Of a stretch of DNA of 64,000 nucleotides, positions 17,867 through 27,194 are shown piece by piece; position 1 is the stretch's first letter, and every line of letters starts with the position of its first letter. Below the pieces are notes generated by a model. It saw only the letters and a list, made by a program, of their open reading frames with translations. It had not been told where the DNA came from and did not search any database. Where the stretch lies: the NCBI RefSeq assembly GCF_000271305.1, contig NZ_AKGD01000002.1, positions 496,001 to 560,000 of the forward strand. The letters are read 5' to 3'. A program made the translations under genes and the position numbers. This stretch comes from Hydrocarboniphaga effusa AP103. Lineage in GTDB: Bacteria; Pseudomonadota; Gammaproteobacteria; Nevskiales; Nevskiaceae.

Positions 17867-19299
17867 CAGCCCGGAAGCCGCAGCGTGACCTTGCCGCCGC
17901 CCCAGTCGGAGCGGCCGAGGTCGATCTGGCCATCGTAGGCGACCACGAGATCGTAGACCGCGGCTAGGCCGATGCCCTGGCCCGGAATCTTCATGTCGGC
18001 GCGCACGCCGCGTTCGAGCAACTCTTCGGCGTCCTCGGGAAAGCCCGGGCCGTCGTCGCAGACTTCGATGAACGAGGTGCGGCCGGTGACCTGCACGCTG
18101 AGCCGGACGCGCCCGTTGCCGTATTTGGCCGCGTTGTCGAGCAGGTTGCCGATCAGCTCGAACAGGTCGCCGCTCTCGGCCCTCACACGGGTGTTCGGAT
18201 CGACGTCGATGTCGATCTGCACGTTGCGGCTCGCGTAGACCTTGGACACCGCGCTCGCGAGCTTCTCGGCGAGCGGGCGGATCAGCACGGGCTCGGCCAG
18301 CGTGCGACGCCCGGCCGCTGCGGCCTTGCGCAGCTGGTAGCCGGTGATCTGCTGCATCGACTGCACCTGCTCGCGCAGCGTGTGACGCATCGGATCGGTG
18401 ATCTGCGGCTCGTCGACGATCCCTTGCACGACCGCTAGCGGAGTCTTGAGGCTGTGCGCGAGATCGCCGAGCGCGTTGCGATAGCGCGTCTGCTGGTTGC
18501 GCTCGTTCTGGATCATCGCGTTGAGCCCCTGCGTGAGCGGGCGCAACTCGTCCGGATATTCGGACTGGATTTCGGGCTGATGGCCCATTTCGATGCGACG
18601 CAGCTCGAGGATGAGCCGGCGCAGCGGCGACAAGCCCCATTGCAGTGTGAGTACCTGCACGCCGAGCAGGCCGAGGCTGCAGACCGCAAGCCAGGTCCAC
18701 AGTGCGCGACGATAAGCCTGCAGCTGGGCGCGGAAGCTCGAGGCGTCCTCGATTACCATCACCGTGTAGCGGCGCGGATCGTCGGACTGATCGATCCAGC
18801 GCAGACCGAAACTCATCGCGAAGGCGTCTGGATTCTTGAGATGCTCGAAATGCCATTCGTTGACGCCGGGCATGGTCGGGGCCGCCGGAATGTCACCAAA
18901 GGCCACCGAGCGCCAGACCGGAATGCCGCTCTCGTTATAGAGCACGGCCTGCAGGCTCGACGCCGAACTCGTGAGCCGCTGGTCGGGCACCTTGGAGGTG
19001 GAGATGCTGAGCTCCCCGGCCGGATTCGGCGCGGTGGCGGCGATCAGCGAATAGACGATGCTCTCGAGCTTGTCTTCCTGTGCCTGCCTCGCGCTTTCGC
19101 CGAAGGCGCTTTCGAGCGCCAGGCCGGTGAGCACGAAAAACGCGGCCAGGACCAGCGAGGCCGCGAGCAGCAGGCGGGTGCGCAGGGAACGCGGGCGCAG
19201 CAAGCCGCGAGCCTCGCGCGGCGACAAGACCCGGCCACCGAGCCGGGTCTTGTGCGCCGGCGAGGCTCGCCGGGATTCCAAGTCAGGAGCTACGCCCAC
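17866..19299 (-). CDS. Sensor histidine kinase (PhoQ-like)
   Basis: An inner-membrane sensor kinase with TM1 about 42-62, a periplasmic sensor domain (about 65-195), TM2 about 200-220, HAMP, and the phospho-acceptor His282 in GDLAHSLKTPLAV, the same H-box style as PhoQ. The N-box (NLLDNAAKYGN) and G-boxes (DDGPGFP, GQGIGLAAVYD) are intact. The GTG at 19299 is the longest start, but it reads through a 64-bp perfect hairpin. TTG at 19203 with GAGG 8 nt upstream is a credible alternative. Partner of the regulator just upstream. Confidence 0.93.
   Translation of the reverse strand: MGVAPDLESRRASPAHKTRLGGRVLSPREARGLLRPRSLRTRLLLAASLVLAAFFVLTGLALESAFGESARQAQEDKLESIVYSLIAATAPNPAGELSISTSKVPDQRLTSSASSLQAVLYNESGIPVWRSVAFGDIPAAPTMPGVNEWHFEHLKNPDAFAMSFGLRWIDQSDDPRRYTVMVIEDASSFRAQLQAYRRALWTWLAVCSLGLLGVQVLTLQWGLSPLRRLILELRRIEMGHQPEIQSEYPDELRPLTQGLNAMIQNERNQQTRYRNALGDLAHSLKTPLAVVQGIVDEPQITDPMRHTLREQVQSMQQITGYQLRKAAAAGRRTLAEPVLIRPLAEKLASAVSKVYASRNVQIDIDVDPNTRVRAESGDLFELIGNLLDNAAKYGNGRVRLSVQVTGRTSFIEVCDDGPGFPEDAEELLERGVRADMKIPGQGIGLAAVYDLVVAYDGQIDLGRSDWGGGKVTLRLPG
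19207..19270. repeat. Nested hairpin at the response regulator-kinase junction
   Basis: Two nested perfect inverted repeats: outer arms GCGAGCCTCGC (19207-19217) and GCGAGGCTCGC (19260-19270), inner arms CAAGACCCGGC (19225-19235) and GCCGGGTCTTG (19242-19252). The structure lies within the first 31 codons of the longest kinase frame, or upstream of the kinase if translation begins at TTG 19203. It looks like an inserted intergenic repeat. Confidence 0.7.
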
Positions 19300-19312
19300 C
19301 CAGCCCTCGGGC

Positions 19313-20011
19313 TCAGGTCTGGGCTTCTACGGTGGCTCCGCGCGGCAGATCCCAGCGGTAGCCGGAGCCGCGCAGCGTCGTGATCGGATTGAGCGTGGCT
19401 TCGGGGTCGAGCTTGCTGCGCAGGCGGCGGATGAAGACTTCGATCACGTTGCTGTCGCGCTCTTCGTCTTCGGCGTAGAGATGCTCGGCGAGCGTCGCTT
19501 TCGACACCACCTGGCCGGCATGCAGGATCAGGTATTCGAGCACCTTGTATTCGTAGGCGGTCAGGTCGACGCTCTGGCCGTGCACGAACACCGTCTTGGC
19601 AGTGGTGTCGACCGCGATCGGGCCGCATTCGAGCATCGGCTGGGCCCAACCCCCCGAGCGGCGCAGCAGGGCGCGCACGCGCGCCAGCAGCTCCTCGCGA
19701 TGGAAAGGCTTGACCAGGTAGTCGTCGGCGCCCGCTTCGAGGCCTTCGACCTTGGTCTGCCAGCCGTCGCGGGCGGTCAGGATCAGGATCGGGAACTGGC
19801 GGCCGGCCTTGCGCGCTCGGCGAATGATCTCCACGCCGCTGATGCCCGGCAGGCCGAGATCGACGATGGCGATATCGACCGGATATTCCTCGGCCATGTA
19901 CAGGCCGTTCTCACCGTCGCCTGCGACATCGACGGCAAAGCCCTCGTCGGCGAAGTACTGGGAAACCAGGCCGCGCAGGTGCGGATCATCTTCAATGACG
20001 AGAGCTCGCAT
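19313..20011 (-). CDS. OmpR/PhoP-family response regulator
   Basis: 232 residues: a receiver domain with acidic pair Asp8-Asp9, phospho-acceptor Asp51 (IVDLGLPG) and the Thr/Lys switch (ILTARDGW, YLVKPFH), then a winged-helix DNA-binding domain with LTAYEYKVLEYL and VIEVFIRRLRSKL. The sequence style is PhoP-like. It is transcribed after a PepSY-domain gene (40-bp gap) and before the kinase (13-bp gap), the common PepSY-RR-HK arrangement. Confidence 0.95.
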   Translation of the reverse strand: MRALVIEDDPHLRGLVSQYFADEGFAVDVAGDGENGLYMAEEYPVDIAIVDLGLPGISGVEIIRRARKAGRQFPILILTARDGWQTKVEGLEAGADDYLVKPFHREELLARVRALLRRSGGWAQPMLECGPIAVDTTAKTVFVHGQSVDLTAYEYKVLEYLILHAGQVVSKATLAEHLYAEDEERDSNVIEVFIRRLRSKLDPEATLNPITTLRGSGYRWDLPRGATVEAQT

Positions 20012-20051
20012 TTATTTCCCTTTCTGTCTTTGCAATATCAAATGGCCCGGG

Positions 20052-20342
20052 TCAGCTGCCCGGTACGAAGACCACTCGAACGTCGCCGTTCTTCAATAGT
20101 TTGACTCGATAACCGTCGGCACCGCGGTCGACCGTCAGCACCCGGCCACCGCCGTTCTGCTGCTGGGCGACGCGGGCGGCGTCCGACGGCGAGAGTCGCT
20201 CGCGCTGTGCTTCGCCGCCGCTGATCAATCCATCCGGAGCCAGACGCCCGTTGCCCAGGGCATCGAACGCCCGAGCCTCGGCGGCGCAGAGCCCGCAGAG
20301 GGCGAGGCACAGCACGGCAATGGAGCGTTTCGACGAGGTCAT
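20052..20342 (-). CDS. PepSY-domain secreted protein
   Basis: A 96-residue protein with a signal peptide (residues 1-25, ending EARA) and one PepSY-like unit (LSPSDAARVAQQQNGGGRVLT... to VRVVFV). PepSY proteins are periplasmic modulators, often of protease activity or of the neighbouring sensor kinase. First gene of the RR/HK/esterase operon, so a role in sensing is plausible but not shown. Confidence 0.8.
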   Translation of the reverse strand: MTSSKRSIAVLCLALCGLCAAEARAFDALGNGRLAPDGLISGGEAQRERLSPSDAARVAQQQNGGGRVLTVDRGADGYRVKLLKNGDVRVVFVPGS

Positions 20343-20378
20343 GTGCAGATGATGACTACGAAGCCCTCGCTTCCGATC

Positions 20379-21047
20379 TCAGTACCGAGCCGGCCGCACG
20401 TCCACGTTCACCGCGATCCGGTTGCCCGGGTCGTAGGGCATGGTCGTGTGATACACATTGCCGTTGTAGCGGTAGGTGACGTCGTAGCCTTCGACCCGAT
20501 CTTCGAAGCGACGATCGTCGATGGTCTGGCAACGGGTTTCGTAACCGGTGCGCATGGCAGCCGGGCGGCGATATTCGCCTGCATGGCTACCAAGGCCGGC
20601 ACCGACCACGGCGCCGATGCCGGTGGCCACCGCGCGGCCGCTGCCGCCACCGATCTGATGGCCGGCGACGCCGCCAATGATGCCGCCGAGAATCGCACCG
20701 GCCGCATTGTTGCCGGCAACCGGCGCGGGCTCGCGATACGTCACCTGCTCGTCCCAGCACTGCTGACGCGGCTGGCTGACGGCGACCTGGCGAATGATGG
20801 GACGCGAGCTGACCACCTGCGCGAAATCGGTGCTGCTCGAATAGGCGCCGTTGTATTCGTTGCCGTATTGGGCGCCGTAGGCGCGATCGTCATAACGCTC
20901 GTACGACTGGCCGTAGTCACGATCGTCGTAGCGATCGCGATTGCCCGCAGCGGCGGGAAGGGACGCAAAAACACCGGCGACCGCCGCAGCGATCGTCAGG
21001 TATTGGGTGGGGAACGCACGAGCCCGGGAAGGCATGAGGTCACGCAT
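20379..21047 (-). CDS. Glycine-zipper 2TM-domain envelope protein
   Basis: 222 residues with a signal peptide (about 1-35), a Tyr/Asp/Arg-rich linker, and a Gly-zipper segment NNAAGAILGGIIGGVAGHQI followed by a second (VATGIGAVVGAGLGSHAG). This is the 2TM glycine-zipper signature of SlyB/Rick-17-kDa-like outer-membrane-associated proteins. ATG 21047 with AGGAG upstream is preferred over ATG 21068. The C-terminal part (YRYNGNVYHTTMPYDPG) is conserved in this group. Function: envelope integrity, not more precise. Confidence 0.82.
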   Translation of the reverse strand: MRDLMPSRARAFPTQYLTIAAAVAGVFASLPAAAGNRDRYDDRDYGQSYERYDDRAYGAQYGNEYNGAYSSSTDFAQVVSSRPIIRQVAVSQPRQQCWDEQVTYREPAPVAGNNAAGAILGGIIGGVAGHQIGGGSGRAVATGIGAVVGAGLGSHAGEYRRPAAMRTGYETRCQTIDDRRFEDRVEGYDVTYRYNGNVYHTTMPYDPGNRIAVNVDVRPARY

Positions 21048-21179
21048 TGTCTGCTCTCCTGTGAGCATCCAGCTGCCGCAAAGACGGCTAGCTTGGCGCG
21101 ACTCTAGGCCGTTCAGCTTAATTAGGCCTTAACTTTTTTGTAGCGTTTTCTAAACCTTAGCGGCGACTCGAACGATCGG

Positions 21180-22547
21180 TCAGCGCCCATTGGCGGTCGA
21201 GGTGGCGAAGCGCTTGAGATTGTTGGGCGAGAAATAGCCGGCGTTGGCCCACCAGTCGTATTCGATGGTCTTCTTCTCTTCGTTGGTCAGGTTGATGACC
21301 ACGTAGCGCCGCGATTGCAGGTCGTAATGCACCTGTACGCCGTTGACCATCACCGGCACGTTGGCGAAGTTGATCGCATGCGATTCGGCCGTGCGCCAGA
21401 ACTGGTTGCGCTCGTCGTAGATGTCCTGCGCGAGCACGATCCAGCTGTCCTCGTCGAGGTAGAACACACGCCGCTTGTAGCGATGGCTGGTTCCGGCCTT
21501 GACGTTGGCCTCGATCACCCAGACGCGGTGCAGCTCGTAGCGCGCGAGATCCTGGTTGATGTGCCCGGCCTTGATGATGTCCTTGTACTTGAGCTGGTCG
21601 CTGTAGAGGCGATAGCTGTTGTACGGGACGAGCATCTCCTGCTTGCCGATCAGCTTGATCGTGTAGCGATCGAGCGGGCCGTTGAACATGTCGACCTGGT
21701 CGTGCGTCATCAGGCCGTCCTGCAAGGGATTGTCGTAGCCGACTTCGCCGATGCGGCGCGAACGGCCCTGGCCCTGGTTGTAGACCCAGACGCCGGTGAT
21801 CTCCTTGATGCGGTCTAGCGGCACGTGCAGCAAGGTGGCCTCGCCAGCCTTGCTGGCCGGGGCGACGGTCTTGGTGAACAGATAGAGGTTCTGGTTGCCG
21901 AGTTTCTCGGGCGTTCCCTTGGGATCGTTGTAGGCGTAGGCGAGTTCGATATAGCTGCGCTCGACCACATAGTCGCCGCTCGGCGCGGTGATGGCCGAAT
22001 TGACGTAGCCGCGAAAGCCGCGCGTGTTGTAGCGCATGATGTGATTCCACATCACCTCGGTGCCGTTCTTCGGAATCGGGAACGGGTAGCCGGCCGCCGC
22101 GCAGCAGAAGCCATAGCCGCTGTCGGTCAGTTCGACCGCCGTCGCGTTCTTCTTCGTCGCCTCGTAGAACCAGGCCGGATACGAGGCGTTCCGATGCGTC
22201 GGATACACCGGCATCTTGTAATCGTCGAAGGTCCTGAACAGCTGGCGGTGCCCCTCGCTGAGCAGGCTTTCGTACTGAGAGAGGTTTGCCCGCGTGATCG
22301 TGTAGAGCGGCTTCTCGCTCGCGTACGGGTTGTCTCCGCGCTGCATCTGCGCCTGTTCGAGCGGCTTCCATGGCGGAATCGTGCCGTCTGCGTTGCCCGC
22401 GGCTTCGGCGCCGATCGGCGTGAGCTTGCCGCCCAGTTCGGCGGCCTCGTCCGGCGAGACCTTGGCGAACGCGGAGCCGCAGCAGAGCGCGGCGCTGGCG
22501 ATCGTCGTCAGCAGCGGCAGCCACCATGCGCCTCTCATTGCGTCCAT
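21180..22547 (-). CDS. DUF1329 secreted protein (outer-membrane lipoprotein-sorting-like fold)
   Basis: 455 residues with a signal peptide (to about residue 27, CGSAFA). The DUF1329 signature is present: VSPDEAAELGGKLTPIGAE, the NPYASEKPLYTI region, and RRVFYLDEDSW near the end. The family has a LolA/LolB-like beta fold and often neighbours outer-membrane transporters; its ligand is not established. ATG 22547 with GAGGAGAA upstream is chosen. It is the last gene of an apparent TetR-AIM24-M48-DUF1329 operon. Confidence 0.88.
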   Translation of the reverse strand: MDAMRGAWWLPLLTTIASAALCCGSAFAKVSPDEAAELGGKLTPIGAEAAGNADGTIPPWKPLEQAQMQRGDNPYASEKPLYTITRANLSQYESLLSEGHRQLFRTFDDYKMPVYPTHRNASYPAWFYEATKKNATAVELTDSGYGFCCAAAGYPFPIPKNGTEVMWNHIMRYNTRGFRGYVNSAITAPSGDYVVERSYIELAYAYNDPKGTPEKLGNQNLYLFTKTVAPASKAGEATLLHVPLDRIKEITGVWVYNQGQGRSRRIGEVGYDNPLQDGLMTHDQVDMFNGPLDRYTIKLIGKQEMLVPYNSYRLYSDQLKYKDIIKAGHINQDLARYELHRVWVIEANVKAGTSHRYKRRVFYLDEDSWIVLAQDIYDERNQFWRTAESHAINFANVPVMVNGVQVHYDLQSRRYVVINLTNEEKKTIEYDWWANAGYFSPNNLKRFATSTANGR

Positions 22548-22596
22548 TGCTTCTCCTCGGCACCGCTCGCGGGCGGACTGTGGCCGAGGCTGCACC

Positions 22597-23700
22597 TCAA
22601 GACCCGAGGCTGGACTGAACGGCCGGCCAATCGATGGCCAGCGGCCGACGAGGGGTGCTCGGCAATTGCCCGATGCGCTCGCGCAGCCTGGCGATGCGTT
22701 CCGGCGTGGTCGGGTGGCTCGCGAGCCAGGCCGGCGGCGCCTGGCCCTTGGACTCGGCGTCGAGCTTGGCGAACAGCCGCAGCATGCCGTCCGGATCGAT
22801 GCCGGCCCTGGCGAGGCGTTGCAGGCCGAGTTCGTCGGCCTCGCGTTCGCTGTCGCGCGAAAAGCTCAGGCTGCTGAGCTGGCCGGCCGCGCTTCCGGCA
22901 ATGCCGAAATCGCCGATCACGGCCGCGACGGCGAGCCGCAGGCCGGCTTCGCGCAGCATCGCGCGCAGGCTGTGGCGTTGCTCGACGTGCTCGATCTCAT
23001 GTGCGATGACGCCTGCGAGTTCGTCGGCGCTGTCGGCCGCCAGGATCAGGCCGCTGTGCACGACGACGATGCCGCCCGGAATCGCGAAGGCGTTGAGCGT
23101 GGGATCGCGCACGACGTGCCAGCGAAACGGATATGCCGAGCCTTCGGACAGGCGAGCGCCGATGGCTTCGAGCGCCGCGTTCGCCGGCGTGTCGGTGATG
23201 AGATCGAGCCCAGCCTTCTGCTGATCGAAGAACCAGTCGCCGAGCTTCACTTCCTGTTGCAGTGGAACGAAGCCCGCGAGCCAGCCGCTCAGCGGGCGCG
23301 CGGCCACAAACAGCGCGACGAGCAACAGCAGCGGCAGCGCGAGCCAGAGCCCGATCGCGGACAGCCCAAGCCCGCGCCGCATCGAGCCGCGTCGCCTGCT
23401 CGCGAGCAGGCCGGCGACGGCCTCGCGCAGCCCGGCCGGCGGCTCGTGTTCGATCGCGGCGATCGCGGCCGCATCGTCGAACAGCAGCGCCCAGTGCCGA
23501 TCGCCCTCGCTCCAGCTCAGCTGCCAGTGCTTGCCGTCGAAACCGGCGTAGCGCAGTTGCAGCTGGCTGTTGGTCGGCGCGAGGTGGCGGCCGTCCTCGG
23601 TGGTGATGCGCAGGCCGATGTCGTCCATCGCCGCAAAGACCGCGCTGCCCGCGGCCGGCTGCTCGGGGCCGAACAGCCGGCCCGGGATCGAAAGCAGCAC
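22597..23700 (-). CDS. M48-family membrane metalloprotease
   Basis: 367 residues. An N-terminal beta-rich cytosolic part is followed by a hydrophobic membrane segment (about 110-134) and an M48 catalytic domain with HEIEH at 234-238 (His234, Glu235, His238) and the downstream third ligand in SEREADELGL. This is the HtpX/Oma1-like zinc-protease family, acting in membrane-protein quality control. A GTG at 23700 begins 8 bp after the AIM24-like gene ends. No good ribosome-binding site is visible, so translation may be coupled. Confidence 0.88.
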   Translation of the reverse strand: MLLSIPGRLFGPEQPAAGSAVFAAMDDIGLRITTEDGRHLAPTNSQLQLRYAGFDGKHWQLSWSEGDRHWALLFDDAAAIAAIEHEPPAGLREAVAGLLASRRRGSMRRGLGLSAIGLWLALPLLLLVALFVAARPLSGWLAGFVPLQQEVKLGDWFFDQQKAGLDLITDTPANAALEAIGARLSEGSAYPFRWHVVRDPTLNAFAIPGGIVVVHSGLILAADSADELAGVIAHEIEHVEQRHSLRAMLREAGLRLAVAAVIGDFGIAGSAAGQLSSLSFSRDSEREADELGLQRLARAGIDPDGMLRLFAKLDAESKGQAPPAWLASHPTTPERIARLRERIGQLPSTPRRPLAIDWPAVQSSLGS

Positions 23701-23708
23701 GGAATGGA

Positions 23709-24524
23709 TTACTCGTCGTCGCCGAGCAGGCCGCCGAGCAGCCCGCCGCCGACCACGCCGGCGCCGAGCATCGAGCCCTCGTCGCGGCTACGCCCACCCA
23801 TCGCCGGGGCGGCCATGACGATGCGATTCGCCATGCGCGACAGCGGCAGCGACTGCAGCCAGACCGTGCCGGGGCCCTGCAGCACCGCGTAGAACAGGCC
23901 TTCGCCCGAGAACAGGGCCGACTTGAGCTTGCCGACGTACTGGATGTCGTAGCTGACCGTCTGCGTCAGCGCGACGATGCAGCCGGTATCCACGCGCAGG
24001 GTTTCGCCGGGGCGCAGGTCGCGCTTGTAGAGCGTGCCGCCGGCGTGCACGAAGGCCAGGCCGTCGCCGTCGAGGCGCTGCATGATGAAGCCTTCGCCGC
24101 CGAACAGGCCCACGCCGAGCTTGCGCTGGAAGGCGATGCCGAGCGACACGCCCTTGGCCGCGCACAGGAAGGCGTCTTTCTGGCAGATCAGCGTGCCGCC
24201 GACGTCGGGCAGCAGCACCGGAACGATGGTGCCCGGGTAGGGCGCGGCGAACGACACCTTGCGCTTGCCCTGGCCCTGGTTCGAGAACACGGTGGTGAAC
24301 AGGCTCTCGCCGGTCACGAGCCGCTTGCCGGCTCCGGCAAGCTTGCCCCAGAAGCCCTTTTCCTGCGCCGAGCCGTCGCCGAACACGGTGTCCATGACGA
24401 TGCCGTCTTCCATGAACATCATCGCCCCGGCTTCGCCGACCGCGGCTTCGCCCGGGTCGAGCTCAACCTCGACGAACTGCATGTCGTGGCCGTAGATCTT
24501 GTAGTCGATGATGTCCATCGCCAT
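23709..24524 (-). CDS. AIM24 / TIGR00266-family protein
   Basis: 271 residues with the AIM24 beta-helical repeat: [21 protein letters not shown], a glycine-rich middle with [13 protein letters not shown], and the [20 protein letters not shown] segment typical of bacterial TIGR00266 proteins. The C-terminus ends in a Gly-zipper-like [18 protein letters not shown]. Family function is unknown; its genes often occur near membrane-stress genes. Start ATG at 24524; an ATG two codons later is also possible. Confidence 0.86.
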   Translation of the reverse strand: MAMDIIDYKIYGHDMQFVEVELDPGEAAVGEAGAMMFMEDGIVMDTVFGDGSAQEKGFWGKLAGAGKRLVTGESLFTTVFSNQGQGKRKVSFAAPYPGTIVPVLLPDVGGTLICQKDAFLCAAKGVSLGIAFQRKLGVGLFGGEGFIMQRLDGDGLAFVHAGGTLYKRDLRPGETLRVDTGCIVALTQTVSYDIQYVGKLKSALFSGEGLFYAVLQGPGTVWLQSLPLSRMANRIVMAAPAMGGRSRDEGSMLGAGVVGGGLLGGLLGDDE

Positions 24525-24568
24525 CGGTGTTTCTCCGTTCTGGAACCGCGTCTTGATTGGGCTTGCGC

Positions 24569-25204
24569 TCAGAGCAGCCTGGCGAGCTTCTGCAGCGCTT
24601 CGGGCCGCGCGTAGGCCCTGAACAGCGTGCGCGCGAGCACCGTGGTGGTTTGATGCACTTCGTCGGGCGTCTGGTTGCGTAGCGCCAGGATCGCGGCTTC
24701 GAGCAGCGAGATCATCGCCCGCGACATCGGCTCCAGGGCGTCGCCGAGATCGAAGCTGCCCTGGCTGGCGCCCAGGGCGAGCACCTCGCGCACCGCGGCC
24801 TGGGCGCGGGCTTCGAAGTTGCGCTGGGCTTCGGCCAGGCGCACGGTTTCGGGCGTCGACGGCACCAGCCAGTAGCCGGCGACTCCGTTCTCGACGCGCG
24901 GATCGCGCAGCATGCGTTCGAAGCCCTGGAACAGCGTGATCACGCCGAGCATCGCGTCCTGCTGCGCCTGCATCGGGCTGATCACGTGCTCTTCGAAGAT
25001 CGCGTGCAGCCGGTGCAGGCAGACCAGGAACAGGTCTTCCTTACCTTCGAAATGCCAGTACATCGCGCCCTTGGAGAGCCCCGAGGCCGCGGCGATATCG
25101 CCGATCGACACGCCTTCGTAGCCGTGACGGCCGAACAGTTCGAAGGCGCGATCCTGGATGGTCTTGAGCGTGTCGAACTGCGCGTGAGCGGGCTTGCGCG
25201 GCAT
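24569..25204 (-). CDS. TetR/AcrR-family transcriptional regulator
   Basis: 211 residues with an N-terminal TetR helix-turn-helix ([39 protein letters not shown] region, about 17-55) and an AcrR-like ligand-binding half. It is first in the minus-strand run TetR-AIM24-M48-DUF1329 and divergent from the vWA lipoprotein gene. It probably represses one or both directions from the shared intergenic region. Ligand unknown. Confidence 0.88.
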   Translation of the reverse strand: MPRKPAHAQFDTLKTIQDRAFELFGRHGYEGVSIGDIAAASGLSKGAMYWHFEGKEDLFLVCLHRLHAIFEEHVISPMQAQQDAMLGVITLFQGFERMLRDPRVENGVAGYWLVPSTPETVRLAEAQRNFEARAQAAVREVLALGASQGSFDLGDALEPMSRAMISLLEAAILALRNQTPDEVHQTTTVLARTLFRAYARPEALQKLARLL

Positions 25205-25270
25205 CGGTCAGTACGGAGCGGGCGATAAGAGCAGGGACGCGATTATGCCAGCTGGCCGTTGGCGGCTCGC

Positions 25271-25296
25271 GCCGCACAAACATTTTTATGTGCGGC
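25271..25296. promoter_or_regulatory. Palindrome in the TetR / vWA intergenic region, candidate operator
   Basis: GCCGCACA (25271-25278) and TGTGCGGC (25289-25296) form a perfect 8-bp inverted repeat around an AT-rich centre, 68 bp upstream of the TetR start and 60 bp upstream of the vWA start. Size and position fit a TetR-family operator, but this is inference only. Confidence 0.4.
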
Positions 25297-25355
25297 TAAC
25301 CCCATTCGGCGAAGCGCCTCGTTTACAGCATCGAGTCCATGTTCCGGAGTTTTCC

Positions 25356-27086
25356 ATGCTGCAACGATCCCTGCTGTCGGCCGGCGTCGCCGCCCTGGTG
25401 CTGTTCGCCGGTTGCTCGAGCTATTCGCAGAAGCCCGAGGCGGTCGAGCCGCTGCCGGCTCCGCCGTCACCGCCTGTTGCGACATCGGAGCCGGCGTCCG
25501 CCGCCGCCGACGCTCTGGCAGCCAATGCGATGAGCCAACGGCGCTTCGCCGCCGAATCGATGGCCAAGAGCGCCCGCACGATGGCGGTGATGCCGCAACC
25601 CGCGTATCCGGCGCCGATGCCGTCGGCCGAGTCGCGCGAGCGTTACGAAAAGCTCGACGCCAACCCGGTGCAGCGCGTCGCCGAGCATCCGGTGTCGACC
25701 TTCAGTGTCGACGTCGACACCGGCAGCTACGCCAACCTGCGCCGCTTCCTGCGCGGGGGCCAACTGCCGCCGAAGGACGCGGTGCGCGCCGAGGAACTCA
25801 TCAACTATCTCGACTACGGCTACGAGGCTCCGCGCGATCGCGATACGCCGTTCGGACTGATCACCGAAATCGGCCCGACGCCGTGGAATCCGAAGACGCG
25901 TCTGCTGCACGTCGGCATCCAGGGCTGGGTTCCGCCCGGCGAGCGTCCGGCCGCCAACCTCGTGTTCCTCGTCGACACCTCGGGCTCGATGCAGAGCGCC
26001 GACAAGCTGCCGCTGGTGATCGCCTCGCTCAAGCTGCTGACCGCCAAGCTGCGCGCCCAGGATCGCGTCAGCCTGGTGACGTACTCGGGGCAGACGCAGG
26101 TGGTGCTCGAACCGACGCCGGGCGATCGGCGCGACAAGATCGCCGCGGCGCTCGAACGCCTGCAGGCCGGCGGCGGAACCAACGGCGGCGCAGGCCTGGA
26201 ACTCGCGTATTCGATGGCGCGGCAGGGCTACATCGACAACGGCGTGAACCGCGTGCTGGTCGCCACCGACGGTGATTTCAACCTCGGCGTGACGAGCTTC
26301 GACGCGCTGCTGCAGCGCGTCCAGCAGCAGCGCAAGAGCGGCGTCGCGCTGACCACGCTCGGCTTCGGCACCGGCAACTACAACGAGCAGCTCATGGAGC
26401 GGCTCGCCGATGCGGGCGACGGCAATTACGCCTACATCGATTCGCTGTCCGAAGCGCAGAAAGTGCTCGTGCGCGAAGCCGGCGCCACGCTCACGACGAT
26501 TGCGCGCGACGTGAAGATCCAGCTCGAATTCAATCCGGCGCTGGTCGCCGAATATCGCCTGATCGGCTACGAGAACCGCCAGCTGCGCCGCGAGGATTTT
26601 TCCAACGACCAGATCGACGCGGGCGACATCGGCGCGGGTCATCGCGTCACCGCGCTCTACGAGATCGCGCTCGCAGGCGAGGGCGGCGAGCGCATCGAGG
26701 CCTTGCGTTACGGTGCCGATTCCAGCGCCGCGCCAGGCAAGAGCGGCGAGCTCGCGCATCTGCGCCTGCGCTACAAAAGGCCGCAGGACGGCCAGCGGGC
26801 GCAGAGCCGTCTGATCGAGCGCGCTTTGACGCGCCATGACGTCGTGACGTCGCTGGCGTCGACGAGCCCGGCGTTCCGGCTGTCGGCCGCGGTCGCGGGC
26901 TTCGGCCAGCTGTTGCGCGGCTCCGAGTACCTGCAGGGCTTCGACTACACTGCGGTCGAGACGCTGGCCCGCAATGCGCGCGGCGCGGACGCCAACGGCG
27001 AAGTCGGCGAATTCATGCAGCTCGTGCAACTCGCCGACAGCCTGACGCCGCGCCAGAGTGCGCGCGCCGATCTGCCTGGAGAGTGA
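25356..27086 (+). CDS. vWA-domain lipoprotein (YfbK-like)
   Basis: 576 residues. A lipoprotein signal ends in LFAGC (Cys20), then an Ala/Pro-rich linker, a vWF-N-type domain (STFSVDVDTGSYANLRRFL), and a von Willebrand A domain with an intact MIDAS (Asp207, Ser209, Ser211 in VDTSGSMQ). The C-terminal DUF3520-like part completes the YfbK architecture. Start 25356 follows CCGGAG. It directly precedes an ECF sigma factor gene, a pairing seen in many proteobacteria; its role is probably envelope sensing or assembly. Confidence 0.88.
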   Translation: MLQRSLLSAGVAALVLFAGCSSYSQKPEAVEPLPAPPSPPVATSEPASAAADALAANAMSQRRFAAESMAKSARTMAVMPQPAYPAPMPSAESRERYEKLDANPVQRVAEHPVSTFSVDVDTGSYANLRRFLRGGQLPPKDAVRAEELINYLDYGYEAPRDRDTPFGLITEIGPTPWNPKTRLLHVGIQGWVPPGERPAANLVFLVDTSGSMQSADKLPLVIASLKLLTAKLRAQDRVSLVTYSGQTQVVLEPTPGDRRDKIAAALERLQAGGGTNGGAGLELAYSMARQGYIDNGVNRVLVATDGDFNLGVTSFDALLQRVQQQRKSGVALTTLGFGTGNYNEQLMERLADAGDGNYAYIDSLSEAQKVLVREAGATLTTIARDVKIQLEFNPALVAEYRLIGYENRQLRREDFSNDQIDAGDIGAGHRVTALYEIALAGEGGERIEALRYGADSSAAPGKSGELAHLRLRYKRPQDGQRAQSRLIERALTRHDVVTSLASTSPAFRLSAAVAGFGQLLRGSEYLQGFDYTAVETLARNARGADANGEVGEFMQLVQLADSLTPRQSARADLPGE

Positions 27087-27194
27087 TCGCTGCCCCCGAT
27101 CGATGCCGCCGCCGAGCATGACGATGAGCTTGCGTCGGTCGAAGCCGATGCGCGCTCGCGTGCCGTCGATTCCGGCCCGACGGACGAAGCGCTG

